From Verrucomicrobiia bacterium (lineage in GTDB: Bacteria; Verrucomicrobiota; Verrucomicrobiia; Limisphaerales; Pedosphaeraceae): a DNA stretch of 64,000 bases. Shown one piece after another: positions 24,584 to 35,200 of this stretch. The DNA lies in contig DATAUW010000024.1 in the NCBI GenBank assembly GCA_036268055.1, positions 1 to 64,000 of the forward strand, in the 5' to 3' direction. How positions within the stretch are numbered: position 1 is the stretch's first letter; each line of letters opens with the position of its first letter. The notes under the pieces were generated by a model, which saw nothing but the letters and a program-made list of their open reading frames with translations, made no database searches and had not been told where the DNA came from. A program made the translations under genes and the position numbers.

Positions 24584-25936
24584 ATGGACTTTCTGGTAAT
24601 AGACGACGACAAAACTTTTCGCGACGCCACCTGCCTTCTCATTGAGGAGGAAGGTCATTACGCCCAGCCCTCCGCCACCGGCGAAGCTGGTCTGGCCAAC
24701 CTGAAAGAAGACAAATTTGACGCCGTGCTGCTTGATGTGAATCTTGGCCGCGAGAAAGGTCTCGACGTCCTCGATCAAATCCTCAAGCAGTATCCGAACC
24801 TTCCCGTGGTCATGTTCACCGCGCAAGGGACCGTCAAGACCGCCGTCGAAGCCATGCGCCGCGGGGCCATGGACTTTTTGGAGAAGCCTTTCACTCGCGA
24901 GCAGATGCACACCGTCCTCGCCCGCTTGCAGCGCTTCAACCAGATGAGCCAGAACATCGAGCGCCTCGAACAGGAAGTGAAGGAAACGCGCTCGCAAAAT
25001 CCCGAACTGCTGCTCGACTTTGCCACGCCCGTCATGCGGGACATCATGGGCGTCCTGGTCCGCGCCGCGAAAACCCCCGCGTCCATCCTCATCACCGGCG
25101 AAAGCGGCACGGGCAAAAGCGTCCTCGCCCGCGCCGTTCATGAGCAAAGCCACCTTGCCGACAAACCTTTCGTCACCGTGAGTTGTCCGAGCCTTTCCAA
25201 GGAACTTCTCGAGAGTGAACTTTTCGGCCACGTCAAAGGCTCCTTCACCGGCGCTATCAAGGATCATTGGGGCAAGGTGAAAGCCGCCGCCGGCGGAACG
25301 CTGTTCCTCGACGAAATCGGCGACCTGCCCTTGGAAATCCAACCAAAACTTTTGCGCCTCCTCCAGGAACGGGAATACGAGCGCCTCGGTGAAAACGTCA
25401 CCCGCCAGGCCGACCTCCGCATCATCGCTGCGACGAATCGCGATTTGAAAAAACGCATGGCCGAGGGACTTTTTCGCGAAGACCTTTATTTTCGCCTTAA
25501 CGTGATCATGGTGGACATGCCGCCGCTCCGCGCCCGCCACGGAGATTTGCTCCGCCTCGCCAATCATTATCTCAAACATTTCTCCGCCCAATGCGGACGT
25601 CCCGTGCCCGAGTTCTCCGAAGCCGCCACTAGCCGCATGCTCGGTTATTCCTGGCCCGGCAACCTCCGCGAATTGCGCAACGCCATCGAACGCGCCGTCA
25701 TTCTCGCCAAGGATAATAAAGTGGACGCCGAAGATCTGCCTGGCGATCTCAACGGCACCTCGCACAACGGCGAAGAAACTTTGCAGCCCGGCGCGCTGGT
25801 TTCTCTCGAACAACTCGAGGAACTCCACGTCCGCCGCGTTCTCGAGCGCACGTCCACCGTCACCGAAGCCGCGCACGTTTTGGGAATTGACCAGGCCACG
25901 ATCTATCGCAAGCGCAAAAAAATGGGCTTGGGTTGA
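24584..25936 (+). CDS. NtrC-family sigma-54-dependent response regulator
   Basis: 450 residues. Receiver 1-118 with D51 (LLDVNLG) and K101. The AAA+ domain (about 140-375) has Walker A GESGTGKS (172-179), the sigma-54-contacting loop GSFTGA (219-224, where GAFTGA is standard), Walker B LFLDEI (240-245), and the arginine region FREDLYFRLNV. The Fis-type helix-turn-helix lies at 413-448 (VTEAAHVLGIDQATIYRKRKK split across it). It converts ATP hydrolysis into open-complex formation by sigma-54 polymerase. It lies directly downstream of the site F promoter and DUF883. It is the only sigma-54 activator in the window, so it is the natural candidate to bind the TYGCA-N3-TGCRA palindromes. No cognate kinase is adjacent. 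Confidence 0.93.
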   Translation: MDFLVIDDDKTFRDATCLLIEEEGHYAQPSATGEAGLANLKEDKFDAVLLDVNLGREKGLDVLDQILKQYPNLPVVMFTAQGTVKTAVEAMRRGAMDFLEKPFTREQMHTVLARLQRFNQMSQNIERLEQEVKETRSQNPELLLDFATPVMRDIMGVLVRAAKTPASILITGESGTGKSVLARAVHEQSHLADKPFVTVSCPSLSKELLESELFGHVKGSFTGAIKDHWGKVKAAAGGTLFLDEIGDLPLEIQPKLLRLLQEREYERLGENVTRQADLRIIAATNRDLKKRMAEGLFREDLYFRLNVIMVDMPPLRARHGDLLRLANHYLKHFSAQCGRPVPEFSEAATSRMLGYSWPGNLRELRNAIERAVILAKDNKVDAEDLPGDLNGTSHNGEETLQPGALVSLEQLEELHVRRVLERTSTVTEAAHVLGIDQATIYRKRKKMGLG

Positions 25937-25974
25937 TTCCACTCAAATTGATTTCACCGCCAAGAATTATTTGA

Positions 25975-26400
25975 ATGAAAACCGTCCTTCTCGTAGAAGA
26001 CAGTCCGGACGATGCCTTCATGATGGAGAAGGCTTGCCAAAGCGCCGAGATTCCCCATGAACTTGTTCACCTCACGGACGGCGCCGAGGCCATTGAATAT
26101 CTTTCCGGCAAGGGCGATTACGGCGACCGCCTCAAACATCGTTTGCCCGACCTCATCTTCCTCGACATCCGTATGCCCCGCGTCGGTGGACATGAAGTGC
26201 TCGAATGGGTGCGCCAGCAACCCAGCTTTCAGAGCCTGCCCGTGATCATGCTCACCAACTCCGATCATCCCAAGGACATTCACCGCGCCTACGAACTCGG
26301 CGTCACCTCCTACCTCCTCAAGACCGGCGACCCCGTCGAACTCATCATGGGCGTCCGCGTCATCCTCAAATACTGGCTCTGCCTGAACATCGTCCCCTAA
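25975..26400 (+). CDS. Rcp1-like stand-alone response regulator
   Basis: 141 residues, one receiver: E8/D9, phospho-acceptor D64 (FLDIRMP), LTNS switch and K116. The Rcp1-type insertion reads GKGDYGDRLKHRLPD. It follows the sigma-54 activator by 38 bases on the same strand, so it is probably co-transcribed and might compete for or relay phosphate to it. It is a close paralogue of the receiver at 19889. No Shine-Dalgarno is seen. Confidence 0.88.
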   Translation: MKTVLLVEDSPDDAFMMEKACQSAEIPHELVHLTDGAEAIEYLSGKGDYGDRLKHRLPDLIFLDIRMPRVGGHEVLEWVRQQPSFQSLPVIMLTNSDHPKDIHRAYELGVTSYLLKTGDPVELIMGVRVILKYWLCLNIVP

Positions 26401-26470
26401 TTCTTTTCGAGGGGAGGGCGAAGCGTACTCGCGAGCCCAATTTAAATAGCCCTCACAACTTCGTTTTCTA

Positions 26471-29400
26471 TCAATGCACCAACCGATAAAAGAAACTTGT
26501 TCCTCGTGTTATCAGCACCGTCGCGCGAAACACCACCCCATCATTCGGAATGGTCCCGACGACATTCACCCATTGCCCGGGCGTTAAATCCAAATTCTCC
26601 TGTAATTGCCAGCCGCTGAACGCCACCGGCCACGTGATATTCAGTGAATTTCCAACTCGTGTGACCGAAAGCGTCGGCGCCGCCACGCCCGACACCGTCG
26701 GCGTGCCATCGCTCCCAAAACTCACGCTCGTCCCATCGCTCAATTTCAACACGCCATTCGTGTAACTCATCCCCGAAACCGTCTCCGAAAAAACCGTCAC
26801 CAATTCCATTGGCGCGGTCGAACTCGCAAACTGTAATTGCATCAGCGTCCCGATCAAGTCGCCGCCCAAGTCATGATCTTCACCGTACGAAACATTCACT
26901 CCCGCTGGATACAACGTCGAAATATGCAACGCCCCAATCTGGTTCCCGTAAGTGGTGTTCTGCACCGCGTTCGTCAACCCGATATGAAATTGCGCGCTCA
27001 ACGCGTCCGTGTCATGCCGGCGGCGATGCAGATCGCGCACAATTAAAGTCCCGGGCCGCAGATGCACCACTTCGCGGATGAGATAATCCAGCGGATTCGC
27101 CGGGTCTACGATGCCATCGTCATACCGGTTAGTCGGCCACGAAGATTCAAAACGCATCACCATCGCCGAATAAATTCCATTGTCGCCCAGGAAAGTATTT
27201 TGGTTATTGCGGCTCAATGCCGGTTCCTGGCCCAATCCATTCACCAGGTAAGTTGAAAACGCCGGCGTCCCCAATTCACCGTCGTCATTAAAATTATCCG
27301 GCGCGGCGTATGCCGCCGGAGCCACCAGCACATTCGTCCCGTGATACAGCCGCACATCACCGTCGTCCGCTCCGTAATGATCTCCCGCGTAACTCATGTT
27401 CTCCGTCGAAACAAAATACCCCTGTGGGTCTGTGAGCGACGAACGCGAAAAAAATCTTCCCGTGCCCGTGTTGAAATACGAAAGCGGCAACGCGCCCAGT
27501 GCCGGAGGCGTCGCGTTCGTCGCAAAAATCATTTCGTAAAACGCATCGCTCGAATGATTTTGCTCCGCTCCGAAATCCTGCGTCGGATTCGCGTTCATGT
27601 TCGAGTAGATCAGCGAGGCAAACGCCCCTTGGGTGGTGGTCGTCGAAAGCACCGCCAGCATCGAAGGCGAAGTTTTGTGATCATAATCGCTCGTGAACGC
27701 GCCATACGAACGTGTTTGGCTATAATCCGGCGCGGTCATATAAAGCATCCCGCGCGGGAGTGATTGCAGCCAATCGAAATCCGCTCCCCAATCTTCACCC
27801 ACTTCGCGAAGCGCAGTATTGACCAGCGATTCTTCCAGCACTGTATAAGGCCCGTAATTTCCCCCTTCCGGCCAGTCGCCGCCTGCCGTGCGATCATTGA
27901 GCACCGGCACTTCGTTGGTTAATTTCGCGCGCAATATCCCAAGCAGATAATCGTCCGTCGGATTGTCCCCCGCCGTCGCCAGCGCCGTCAGCGTCAGTCC
28001 CTGCAAATTTCCGCTGTAATAATTATCCGTCGGCGTGGAGACATCGAATCCCGGCCCCGGACTTCCGTTCGTCACATTGTCGGGAAAGCCCGGTGTGTTG
28101 TACCAGTTCAGCCAATTCGTCGCCACGTTCACGAGCAATGAACGCTCCGCTGGTGTGAATTGGTCATACATCCAATCATACGCCAGCATCATTTCCGCAA
28201 GGTCGTAACGGATGTTATAACCGTCGTCCCCGTCGAAGTTGCGCAACCCGTTCGCATAACCCATCGCCATGTTCGTCGTCAGCGTATGCGCCGCGCCCGC
28301 CGCCATCGCCGCCATCGCCGGGTCATCTACTTTGTGCAACTGATACGCCAGCGCGAGCGTCGGGATATAACCTTCGGGATTATAAACCTGGTCCTCGAAC
28401 TCCACCGAAAGCACATCGGGAAATTCCTGAAGTCCCGCCAGGAAAAAATTCAAACCCGCCTCATAACGCTGCCGCGCAAAATCCGTCGAGGGCCGGGCTT
28501 GAATCGTCGCCAACCGCGCTGGGCTTAAATAAATCCGGGGATGCGGCATCGCTGCAATCGTGCTCGCCGCCACCGGCGTTGGCGGTTTCACAACGCTCAG
28601 ATTCGGAATGGAAATATTCGTCACCGGCACATGGCTGCCATCAAAAGCGCGAATCTCCAGCGTGCCGCTCCCCGCCGGAATGGCCGCCACCGAAAACATC
28701 GGCTTGAAAAACGGAATCGGCGACCCATACGCATGCGCCTCCTCCGCCAACCCCGTTCCGCTCGGATCAATCAGCGGCAACGGCGTCCCATTCCAATAAG
28801 CTTCGATCTCGCGAATGTTCGAGTTGTACGGAATCGCAATCGCCGGTTGCACAAAATTCATCAGCCGCGGCACTTGCGCATTCGGCACACCCACGCTGAA
28901 CAACGGCGTCAACGCGCCCGGACTCGCCTGCGCATCGCTCACCACCGGCGTAATAAATTCCGTCGGCGTCGTTCCGCCCGAACCGGTCAGTCCATCTGTA
29001 AACTGGCTCGGCGGAACGGGTGCCGTCACCATGATCGTCACCGGCGCTGAGGTGGAACTTCCCCCATCATTGTCCGTCGCCACAGCCGTCAACGTATGCG
29101 AACCAACCGCAAGATTCGTCACCGAGACTGAGTAAGGCTCATTATCCGCTTCGCCAATCAATCCACCATCCGCAAAAAATTCCACACTCACCACCGTGCC
29201 ATCCGAATCGCCTGCCAATGCCGCCACGGTCACCTCCGCCGCTTGCGCAAAAATTTGTCCGGCACCCGGCGACGTCAAATTCACCGTCGGCAACTGGTTC
29301 GGCAAACCCACGTTCACCGTTGCCGTTCCAGTAATCGCTCCCGCCTGCGCCCGCACTTGAAACGGCCCGCCCGCCGTCGTGCCCGCCGAAAATAATCCCG

Positions 29401-30622
29401 TCGCATCTATCGTCCCGCCGCCTGTCACCGACCACGCGATGGTCTGTTGCGATGCCAAAGCATTCCCAAATTGATCTTCCTCCACCGCTGTAAATTGTCG
29501 CGTCGTGTTGGTCACCACTTTGGCCGACGCCGGCGAAACTGCGACTTGCGAATAAACTCCGTTCACCACCACCGCGACCGAACTCGTCGCCGTCAATCCC
29601 ACCGCATTCTGCGCCACCACCTGCAACGTATAATTTCCCGCCGCGCTATAAACCGCCGTCGAATTCTTCGCCGCGTTATTTCCATTCGGCAAAAATGTCG
29701 GCGATGCCGCGACCGCCGGTTCCGAAGCCGCCGACCACGTGTAAGTCAAATTCGTTTCGCCATGCGAATCGCTTCCCAACACCGAAAGATTATTTGAAAC
29801 GCCGCTCGCCACCGGATTAGGCGTGGCCGAAGCCGCCGTTGCAATTCCCGGCGGCACTCCCGGCACATACGAAATCGTCAACTTCGGCCGGTACGCCGGA
29901 TTATTCGTGTACCAAGATGCGAACATCCGCACGTACACATTCGTATTTTCATTCACCAGCAGCACGCCTTGATCCGACGCCGCGCTCACCGCCCACGTTT
30001 GCACCACCGCCGGGTCCAGCGCGACCGTCATCACGTCCGCGCCGTTGCCCGCGAAATTAGTCAGCGTAAAACTTTTTCCCGCCACAATATCCGTTCCCAT
30101 TCCAAACGCCCCCGGCACCGCCCAATCCGCATTCGTATCCCGATGCACAAATCCAACTCCATTCTGCAAACCTGCCGATGCCGCGCTCCAAGGCGCCAGC
30201 ACGTAATACCCATTCAACGACGGCACCGTGGAATAATTCTCGAACGTCATCTGCAACGTCGCCGACTGCACACTCGCGCCCGGCGGCAAATTCAAACTAT
30301 CGAACCGCAATAACACCCGCGTCTCATAATCATGATCCAGTTGCGGATCGCCGACGACATACGGCGATATGATCAACAACTCCCCGTCACTGAACGCATC
30401 ATGATATTCCGTCGAACCATTGCCGCCCGTATCCACCGCGTCCTGCGTAGAAATCCCTACCTCCGATGTATTCGTATAACCATTCACTCCATCCTGAAAC
30501 GTATTCGTCACCTGCGCCCGAGCCAGCGGTAGCCAAAAAAACATCGCCAGCGCCGACACTCGCGCAACCCGCCTGCTCCAGCCAGCCCAAGTCTTACCCG
30601 AGCAATAGATAAAATGGTTCAT
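26471..30622 (-). CDS. Secreted multidomain protein with heparinase/alginate-lyase-like domain
   Basis: 1383 residues from the ATG MNHFIYC, preceded by CAGGA at a loose spacing; a start 15 codons upstream is less likely. A signal peptide ends near WLPLARAQ. Next come a DNRLRE/CBM96-like beta-sandwich (about 40-250; VLLRFDSLNLPPGASVQSA), a PKD-like domain, a Big_2-like domain, and an Ig-like domain (about 445-540; SVEFFADGGLIGEADNEPYS). From about 690 an alpha-toroid starts with HPRIYLSPARL and continues through NIRYDLAEMMLAYDWMYD, as in heparinase II/III-like and alginate lyases. The last ~65 residues are the C-terminal domain shared by five proteins here. The polysaccharide substrate is unknown. 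Confidence 0.78.
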   Translation of the reverse strand: MNHFIYCSGKTWAGWSRRVARVSALAMFFWLPLARAQVTNTFQDGVNGYTNTSEVGISTQDAVDTGGNGSTEYHDAFSDGELLIISPYVVGDPQLDHDYETRVLLRFDSLNLPPGASVQSATLQMTFENYSTVPSLNGYYVLAPWSAASAGLQNGVGFVHRDTNADWAVPGAFGMGTDIVAGKSFTLTNFAGNGADVMTVALDPAVVQTWAVSAASDQGVLLVNENTNVYVRMFASWYTNNPAYRPKLTISYVPGVPPGIATAASATPNPVASGVSNNLSVLGSDSHGETNLTYTWSAASEPAVAASPTFLPNGNNAAKNSTAVYSAAGNYTLQVVAQNAVGLTATSSVAVVVNGVYSQVAVSPASAKVVTNTTRQFTAVEEDQFGNALASQQTIAWSVTGGGTIDATGLFSAGTTAGGPFQVRAQAGAITGTATVNVGLPNQLPTVNLTSPGAGQIFAQAAEVTVAALAGDSDGTVVSVEFFADGGLIGEADNEPYSVSVTNLAVGSHTLTAVATDNDGGSSTSAPVTIMVTAPVPPSQFTDGLTGSGGTTPTEFITPVVSDAQASPGALTPLFSVGVPNAQVPRLMNFVQPAIAIPYNSNIREIEAYWNGTPLPLIDPSGTGLAEEAHAYGSPIPFFKPMFSVAAIPAGSGTLEIRAFDGSHVPVTNISIPNLSVVKPPTPVAASTIAAMPHPRIYLSPARLATIQARPSTDFARQRYEAGLNFFLAGLQEFPDVLSVEFEDQVYNPEGYIPTLALAYQLHKVDDPAMAAMAAGAAHTLTTNMAMGYANGLRNFDGDDGYNIRYDLAEMMLAYDWMYDQFTPAERSLLVNVATNWLNWYNTPGFPDNVTNGSPGPGFDVSTPTDNYYSGNLQGLTLTALATAGDNPTDDYLLGILRAKLTNEVPVLNDRTAGGDWPEGGNYGPYTVLEESLVNTALREVGEDWGADFDWLQSLPRGMLYMTAPDYSQTRSYGAFTSDYDHKTSPSMLAVLSTTTTQGAFASLIYSNMNANPTQDFGAEQNHSSDAFYEMIFATNATPPALGALPLSYFNTGTGRFFSRSSLTDPQGYFVSTENMSYAGDHYGADDGDVRLYHGTNVLVAPAAYAAPDNFNDDGELGTPAFSTYLVNGLGQEPALSRNNQNTFLGDNGIYSAMVMRFESSWPTNRYDDGIVDPANPLDYLIREVVHLRPGTLIVRDLHRRRHDTDALSAQFHIGLTNAVQNTTYGNQIGALHISTLYPAGVNVSYGEDHDLGGDLIGTLMQLQFASSTAPMELVTVFSETVSGMSYTNGVLKLSDGTSVSFGSDGTPTVSGVAAPTLSVTRVGNSLNITWPVAFSGWQLQENLDLTPGQWVNVVGTIPNDGVVFRATVLITRGTSFFYRLVH

Positions 30623-30732
30623 AGAATTAGGATTTCCTGTTGATCGCCTGCCAAATAAGTTCATCACAGATATATACGTCCGTCCCCAAAATCAAGACGC
30701 ATCGGATTGCCCCCTTGGTTTTCGCAAAGTAA

Positions 30733-30771
30733 TAAAAAATCCGCCGGACAGTTATATAAACCATCCGGCGG
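30733..30771 (-). terminator. Intrinsic terminator after the Gfo/Idh/MocA gene
   Basis: CCGCCGGA (30741-30748) pairs with 30764-30771. On the minus strand the stem is followed by ATTTTTTATT. It ends locus A transcription 51 bases past the oxidoreductase stop codon. Confidence 0.8.
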
Positions 30772-30821
30772 CATTTATCTGACCCGCCTCCCATAAATTA
30801 ACCCTGCTCCGCCAACTCTTT

Positions 30822-32249
30822 TTACACCCGCCACCCCTGCCGGATGGCCCGTCCAATCCATGCGTTCAACTCGGGAATATTCGCCACCTTCATGTTCGCG
30901 GCGTCCCACTCTACTTTGCGACCGCGTCCCGCGTGCTGCGCCAGATTTCCCAAAAGCGAAAACTCCGTCAGCCGCGCGCCATATTCAAAAGGCGCCGAAG
31001 TGTCCGCGCGTCCTGCCAGGCATGTGTTGATGAAGTCTGAAAAAATATCCTTGGGTCGCGGCAAGGTTTTTGCCACCGCTGCGGCGGACTGCATTTTTTC
31101 CATCGGGACGATGTGCATCCGGTCGCCGTACGGCCCTGTATAAATGACCCCCTTCTCGCCAACGTACAATGTCCCGTCCGTATCGAATTGCTCATCGGGA
31201 TATTGCTTCTGCAATTCAGCCAGCAGCGGCGGAATATTTCGCGCGCTTCCCTTCGCGGCTTTGTTCGAGCCCTGCGGCATCGCCGTGGTCGTCTGGTTCA
31301 GCCCTTCATACCAATAAACTTTCACCGCCGCCATGTCGCCGCGCGCCGGGCAATCCCACCGGATGCGGCTGCCCAGCGGATAACGCTCATCGCTTCCGCC
31401 GCGCACCTCCTCCATTTCGATGCTCAGCGGATGCTCCAATTTTAACGCCCAAAAAACGCCATCCAATATATGGCAACCCATGTTGCCAATGGAGCCGTTC
31501 CCGAAATCGTACCACCCGTGCCACTCATGCGGATGCAAGTCGGAATGAAAATCCCGGTACGGCGCCGGCCCGATCCATGCGTCCCAGTGCATCCCCGCCG
31601 GCACCGGCAAGATTGGTGGTCGCGGCCCCACCCCGCCGTTCGCGCGGTCCGTCCAGCTATGCGTCTCGGTCACTTGTCCGATGGCTCCCGACCAAATGTA
31701 TTCGCACAAACGGCGATAACCCTCCATGCAATGCCCCTGATTGCCCATCTGCGTGGCCAGCTTGGGATTATCTTTCGCAAGCAGGCGAAGTCTGCGCGCA
31801 TCCGCGATGTCATGGCACAATGGTTTTTCGCAATAAACATTTTTGCCAGTTTGAAGCGCGATGGTTGTGGCGGTCGCATGATGATGATTGGGCGCGGTGA
31901 TAAAAACCGCATCCACATTCTTGCCAATCTTATCGAACATCTCGCGATAGTCGGTAAAGAACTGCGACTTCTCCGGGTCGAGATTGTTTTTCTTCAACCA
32001 CAACTTTACCAGCCGATGCTGCCGTTCGTCCGGGTCCACGAACGCATAGGGAACCTGATGCTTGCGCCCAATCACTTCCTCGATGTGCGCCGTCCCACGC
32101 CCGCCACAACCGATCTGCACGCAATTTAATTTATCCAGATGCGATGAAGCTTGCGCATTCACGCGTGGAAGAAATCGCGCGGTGGAAACTGCCGTTGCGG
32201 CAACCGCCGCGTGTTTGATGAACGAACGCCGGTTAAGAGAATTTTTCAT
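30822..32249 (-). CDS. Gfo/Idh/MocA oxidoreductase with TAT signal
   Basis: 475 residues. A twin-arginine signal (NRRSFIKHAAVAA, 6-18) predicts export of the folded enzyme with its NAD(P). The Rossmann motif IGCGGRG lies at 46-52 and the family EKPL motif at 141-144 (CEKPLCHDIADA); the C-terminal half fits the alpha/beta domain of the Gfo/Idh/MocA family, a type common and greatly expanded in Verrucomicrobia and Planctomycetes. It probably oxidises or epimerises a sugar or glycoside. It lies 44 bases downstream of the GH95 gene on the same strand and may act on its products; a strong terminator follows. Confidence 0.92.
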   Translation of the reverse strand: MKNSLNRRSFIKHAAVAATAVSTARFLPRVNAQASSHLDKLNCVQIGCGGRGTAHIEEVIGRKHQVPYAFVDPDERQHRLVKLWLKKNNLDPEKSQFFTDYREMFDKIGKNVDAVFITAPNHHHATATTIALQTGKNVYCEKPLCHDIADARRLRLLAKDNPKLATQMGNQGHCMEGYRRLCEYIWSGAIGQVTETHSWTDRANGGVGPRPPILPVPAGMHWDAWIGPAPYRDFHSDLHPHEWHGWYDFGNGSIGNMGCHILDGVFWALKLEHPLSIEMEEVRGGSDERYPLGSRIRWDCPARGDMAAVKVYWYEGLNQTTTAMPQGSNKAAKGSARNIPPLLAELQKQYPDEQFDTDGTLYVGEKGVIYTGPYGDRMHIVPMEKMQSAAAVAKTLPRPKDIFSDFINTCLAGRADTSAPFEYGARLTEFSLLGNLAQHAGRGRKVEWDAANMKVANIPELNAWIGRAIRQGWRV

Positions 32250-32293
32250 GTGGCTTTTATTTTAATTTGGTTTCAGAAAATTTATTGCTTCAC

Positions 32294-35200
32294 TCACGGT
32301 TGTTTTAATTTCAAATGAAAGAAGAGATTATTTCCCGCCGGAGTGATCGTCGTTTGATTCGTGCTGTTTTGATTGACGACCGTATTCGTTATCGGTGTCC
32401 AAACGACGGGTGGCGTTAGATTCGTAGTGGACTCCATGATGAATGCGGCGTCTGGTGTCGGCCACGCCAGATTGATCGTTCCATTCGCGCCCGGCGTGGG
32501 AATCAACTTCAACGGCAGCGTCGGCGGCGCCGCCGGATTGCCATAAACCTCGAATTCCGCGAGCGTATATCCCGTGCCGCCGCCGCTCTGTATTCCTTGC
32601 ATCCGCACATAACGCCCCGCCGTCGCGAGTGTGATATGATCCGTGCCGCCCAAACCGCTCGACGTTTCATAAACATTCGTCCAATTCATCGCGTCGCCGG
32701 AAATCTGGATATTATACGATTGCCCGTAAGTCGTCCCCCAAACCAATTTCACTCCCGTCAGATTTTGCACCGTCCCCAGGTCAACATAAATCCATTCATT
32801 CGCCGTTTTCGCGGAAGTCCACGCCGTGCCGCGAACACCATCCACCGCATTGCTGCCCGCGCCGCCTCCGCCCGCTGACGAAACGGTCACGGGCTGATTC
32901 AACGCAAAATTCGTCTGCCCCAAAGTAATCGCAATGCTCGTGCTCACGCCTGCGTTCAGTTGAATCACTCGCGCTTCCGGTCCCAGCGGCGATGAATCAA
33001 TCGCGCCGCCGCTGACGCTCATCGAACCAATCCCGCTGCGTTCAATCAGCGTGAGGCTTTGGTCAATGTCCGATAGCAGCGTGCAATTCACCGTGCCGGC
33101 ATTCATATTCCAGGCGAGGTTTTGCACCGTCACGCGATTGCGCCCTTTCACGCCGGAGATCGCACCTTGATCAAGGGTTTGTGGCAACGCGGGTAATAAC
33201 TCAAGAACGCCCGGGCTCGATGCGATGAGCATTTCCATCATAATATCCGGCATGGTATTGCAAGTGTCCGTGCAAAACGGCGCGCCGTGGCTCGTGTAAT
33301 GCGAGGTCGCCAGCGTGTTGAAATAAAAACCCTGTTGCAGCAGGAAAAGAATTTTGCGATTCACCGCCAGCGCGTCCTTCAACCCCGCCGCGATCAGCGC
33401 GCTATGAATCCAGCCGTGGCCCGCGTTCTCATAATTGAACGCATCTTTTTTCGCCAGCGTGATCACCGCCGCTTTGAACCAGGCCGGTGTTTTTTCGGGC
33501 GTGATTTCGGCGTAAGGCCACACCGTGAGCAGGTGGCTCGAATGCCGGTGATTATAATTATCCGCGAGTCCCGGCCAGTCCCATTCCTGCAACGCGCCAT
33601 CGGAGTTGATTAGGTACGGCGGAATTTTATCCAGGATGGCCGACCATCGCTCCACACCCTGCCCCGTGCCTTGTTCGAGTCCCAGCAAATTGCAGGTCTG
33701 AATCAACGCGGACAAAGCGAACTTCGCGCCTGAAATATCAAACGTGGAATTGTTCACCAGCGAAATGCCCAATCCCGCCGGCTGGTTCTCCGGCGAAACT
33801 GAACCCGCAAAAATATAATTTCCATTCGTATCCGTCAGCGTGAGAAAATCCTCGTAAAAATTCCCCATCGGTTGCAACAGCGGGTAAAGTGTGTTCGCAA
33901 GAAAATTGGTGTCACCGGTGACGAGATAATGTTCCCAAAATGGATATAGCAGCCACGGCACTTCGCCGGTCGCATATTGATACGGATAAAATGTGCTGAT
34001 GGAACCCTTGAGCCCATTTGTGCCGGGTGTATTGCCCGAAGAAATCAGGCCTCGGCAGCCCAAAAGTTTCGCCGCATTCGTCTTGAAATCATTCGCCCAA
34101 TCTTCATTGATCGCAAAATAACCGGCCATCGCTTCCGGCAGATCGCCAATATTGCCGCCGCCGATTTGCAGGTTCAAATTCGCATCCATGTTGTAGGCGA
34201 AAAATCCCGTGTCGTTCACGTCCCCAGTCCAAATGCCGTACAAATCCGGCGGTGTATTTGAACTGCTGCTCGCGAGGTAATAATAACGGCCCGCATCAAA
34301 CACTCGTTCCCAAAGCGCCTTGACCGCCGTGGATGAATTCGTCTGCATCGCCAGTAAAGTTTCATTCGCGCGCGCGCGGTCGGCGGTGGCCGCGTTCAGG
34401 TTGATTTTGACGCGATCAAAAATGGCTTGATGCACCGCGACATGATTCGACAGGAGCGAATTATAATCTGAAGGCAGCGCGGCCAGTTGATTTTGCAAAA
34501 GTTGCTGGCTCCATTGAAGCACCGCGTTGGTATAATATTTTGCGGTGCGCGAAAGCAGCAAAACGGAGTTCGCATTGCTGACGTTCAAAACCGTTCCATT
34601 GACCGACGCCTCGCCACCGGAAACGACCACACGCATCACACCTTCATACCCTGCCCCGCCAGTGTTTGCCGGATAGAGCACGCGCATATTGAGAAAGCCG
34701 GTGCTCGCGAGATTTGTGAAAACCATTCCTGACGGCAGGTGCATGCCCGGATCGGTCGCAAGTTGCAGCGAGCATGTCAGCGTGCCCGTGGTCGGCGCCG
34801 TGAGATATTGCACAACGACATTATCGGGCCGCGAAACGAAACTCCGCCGCAACCAGTCACCGCCCGCATCGCTCCAATTCACCGACACTTCACCGGTTTC
34901 AAAATTGCAACTGCGCGAATAATTGCTCACCACGCCGTTCGTCGGAATATTGATCAGCAATTCGAAACCCGGATGCCGATTATTTTCGCCGCCAGCCATC
35001 GCTTTCGGCGCGGATTGCGCAAGATTGTCCGCGTCCGAATAATCCCCGGCGACACAATCGCTTTTGATCGTCGCCAGGTTCGCCGCGCTGACTTGCAAAA
35101 ACGAACGAAGTAAACTGTTCGTACTCGCCGCCAGGCAAAATCCGCGGTCTTCAAAAATAATCGCGTCACTAAGCGGATTGCCAAAAACCATGATGCCCAT

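Noticed and set aside
24512-25942. 476-codon minus-strand frame opposite the sigma-54 activator
   Set aside because: Antisense shadow of a gene with all AAA+ motifs; the minus product has no known motif.
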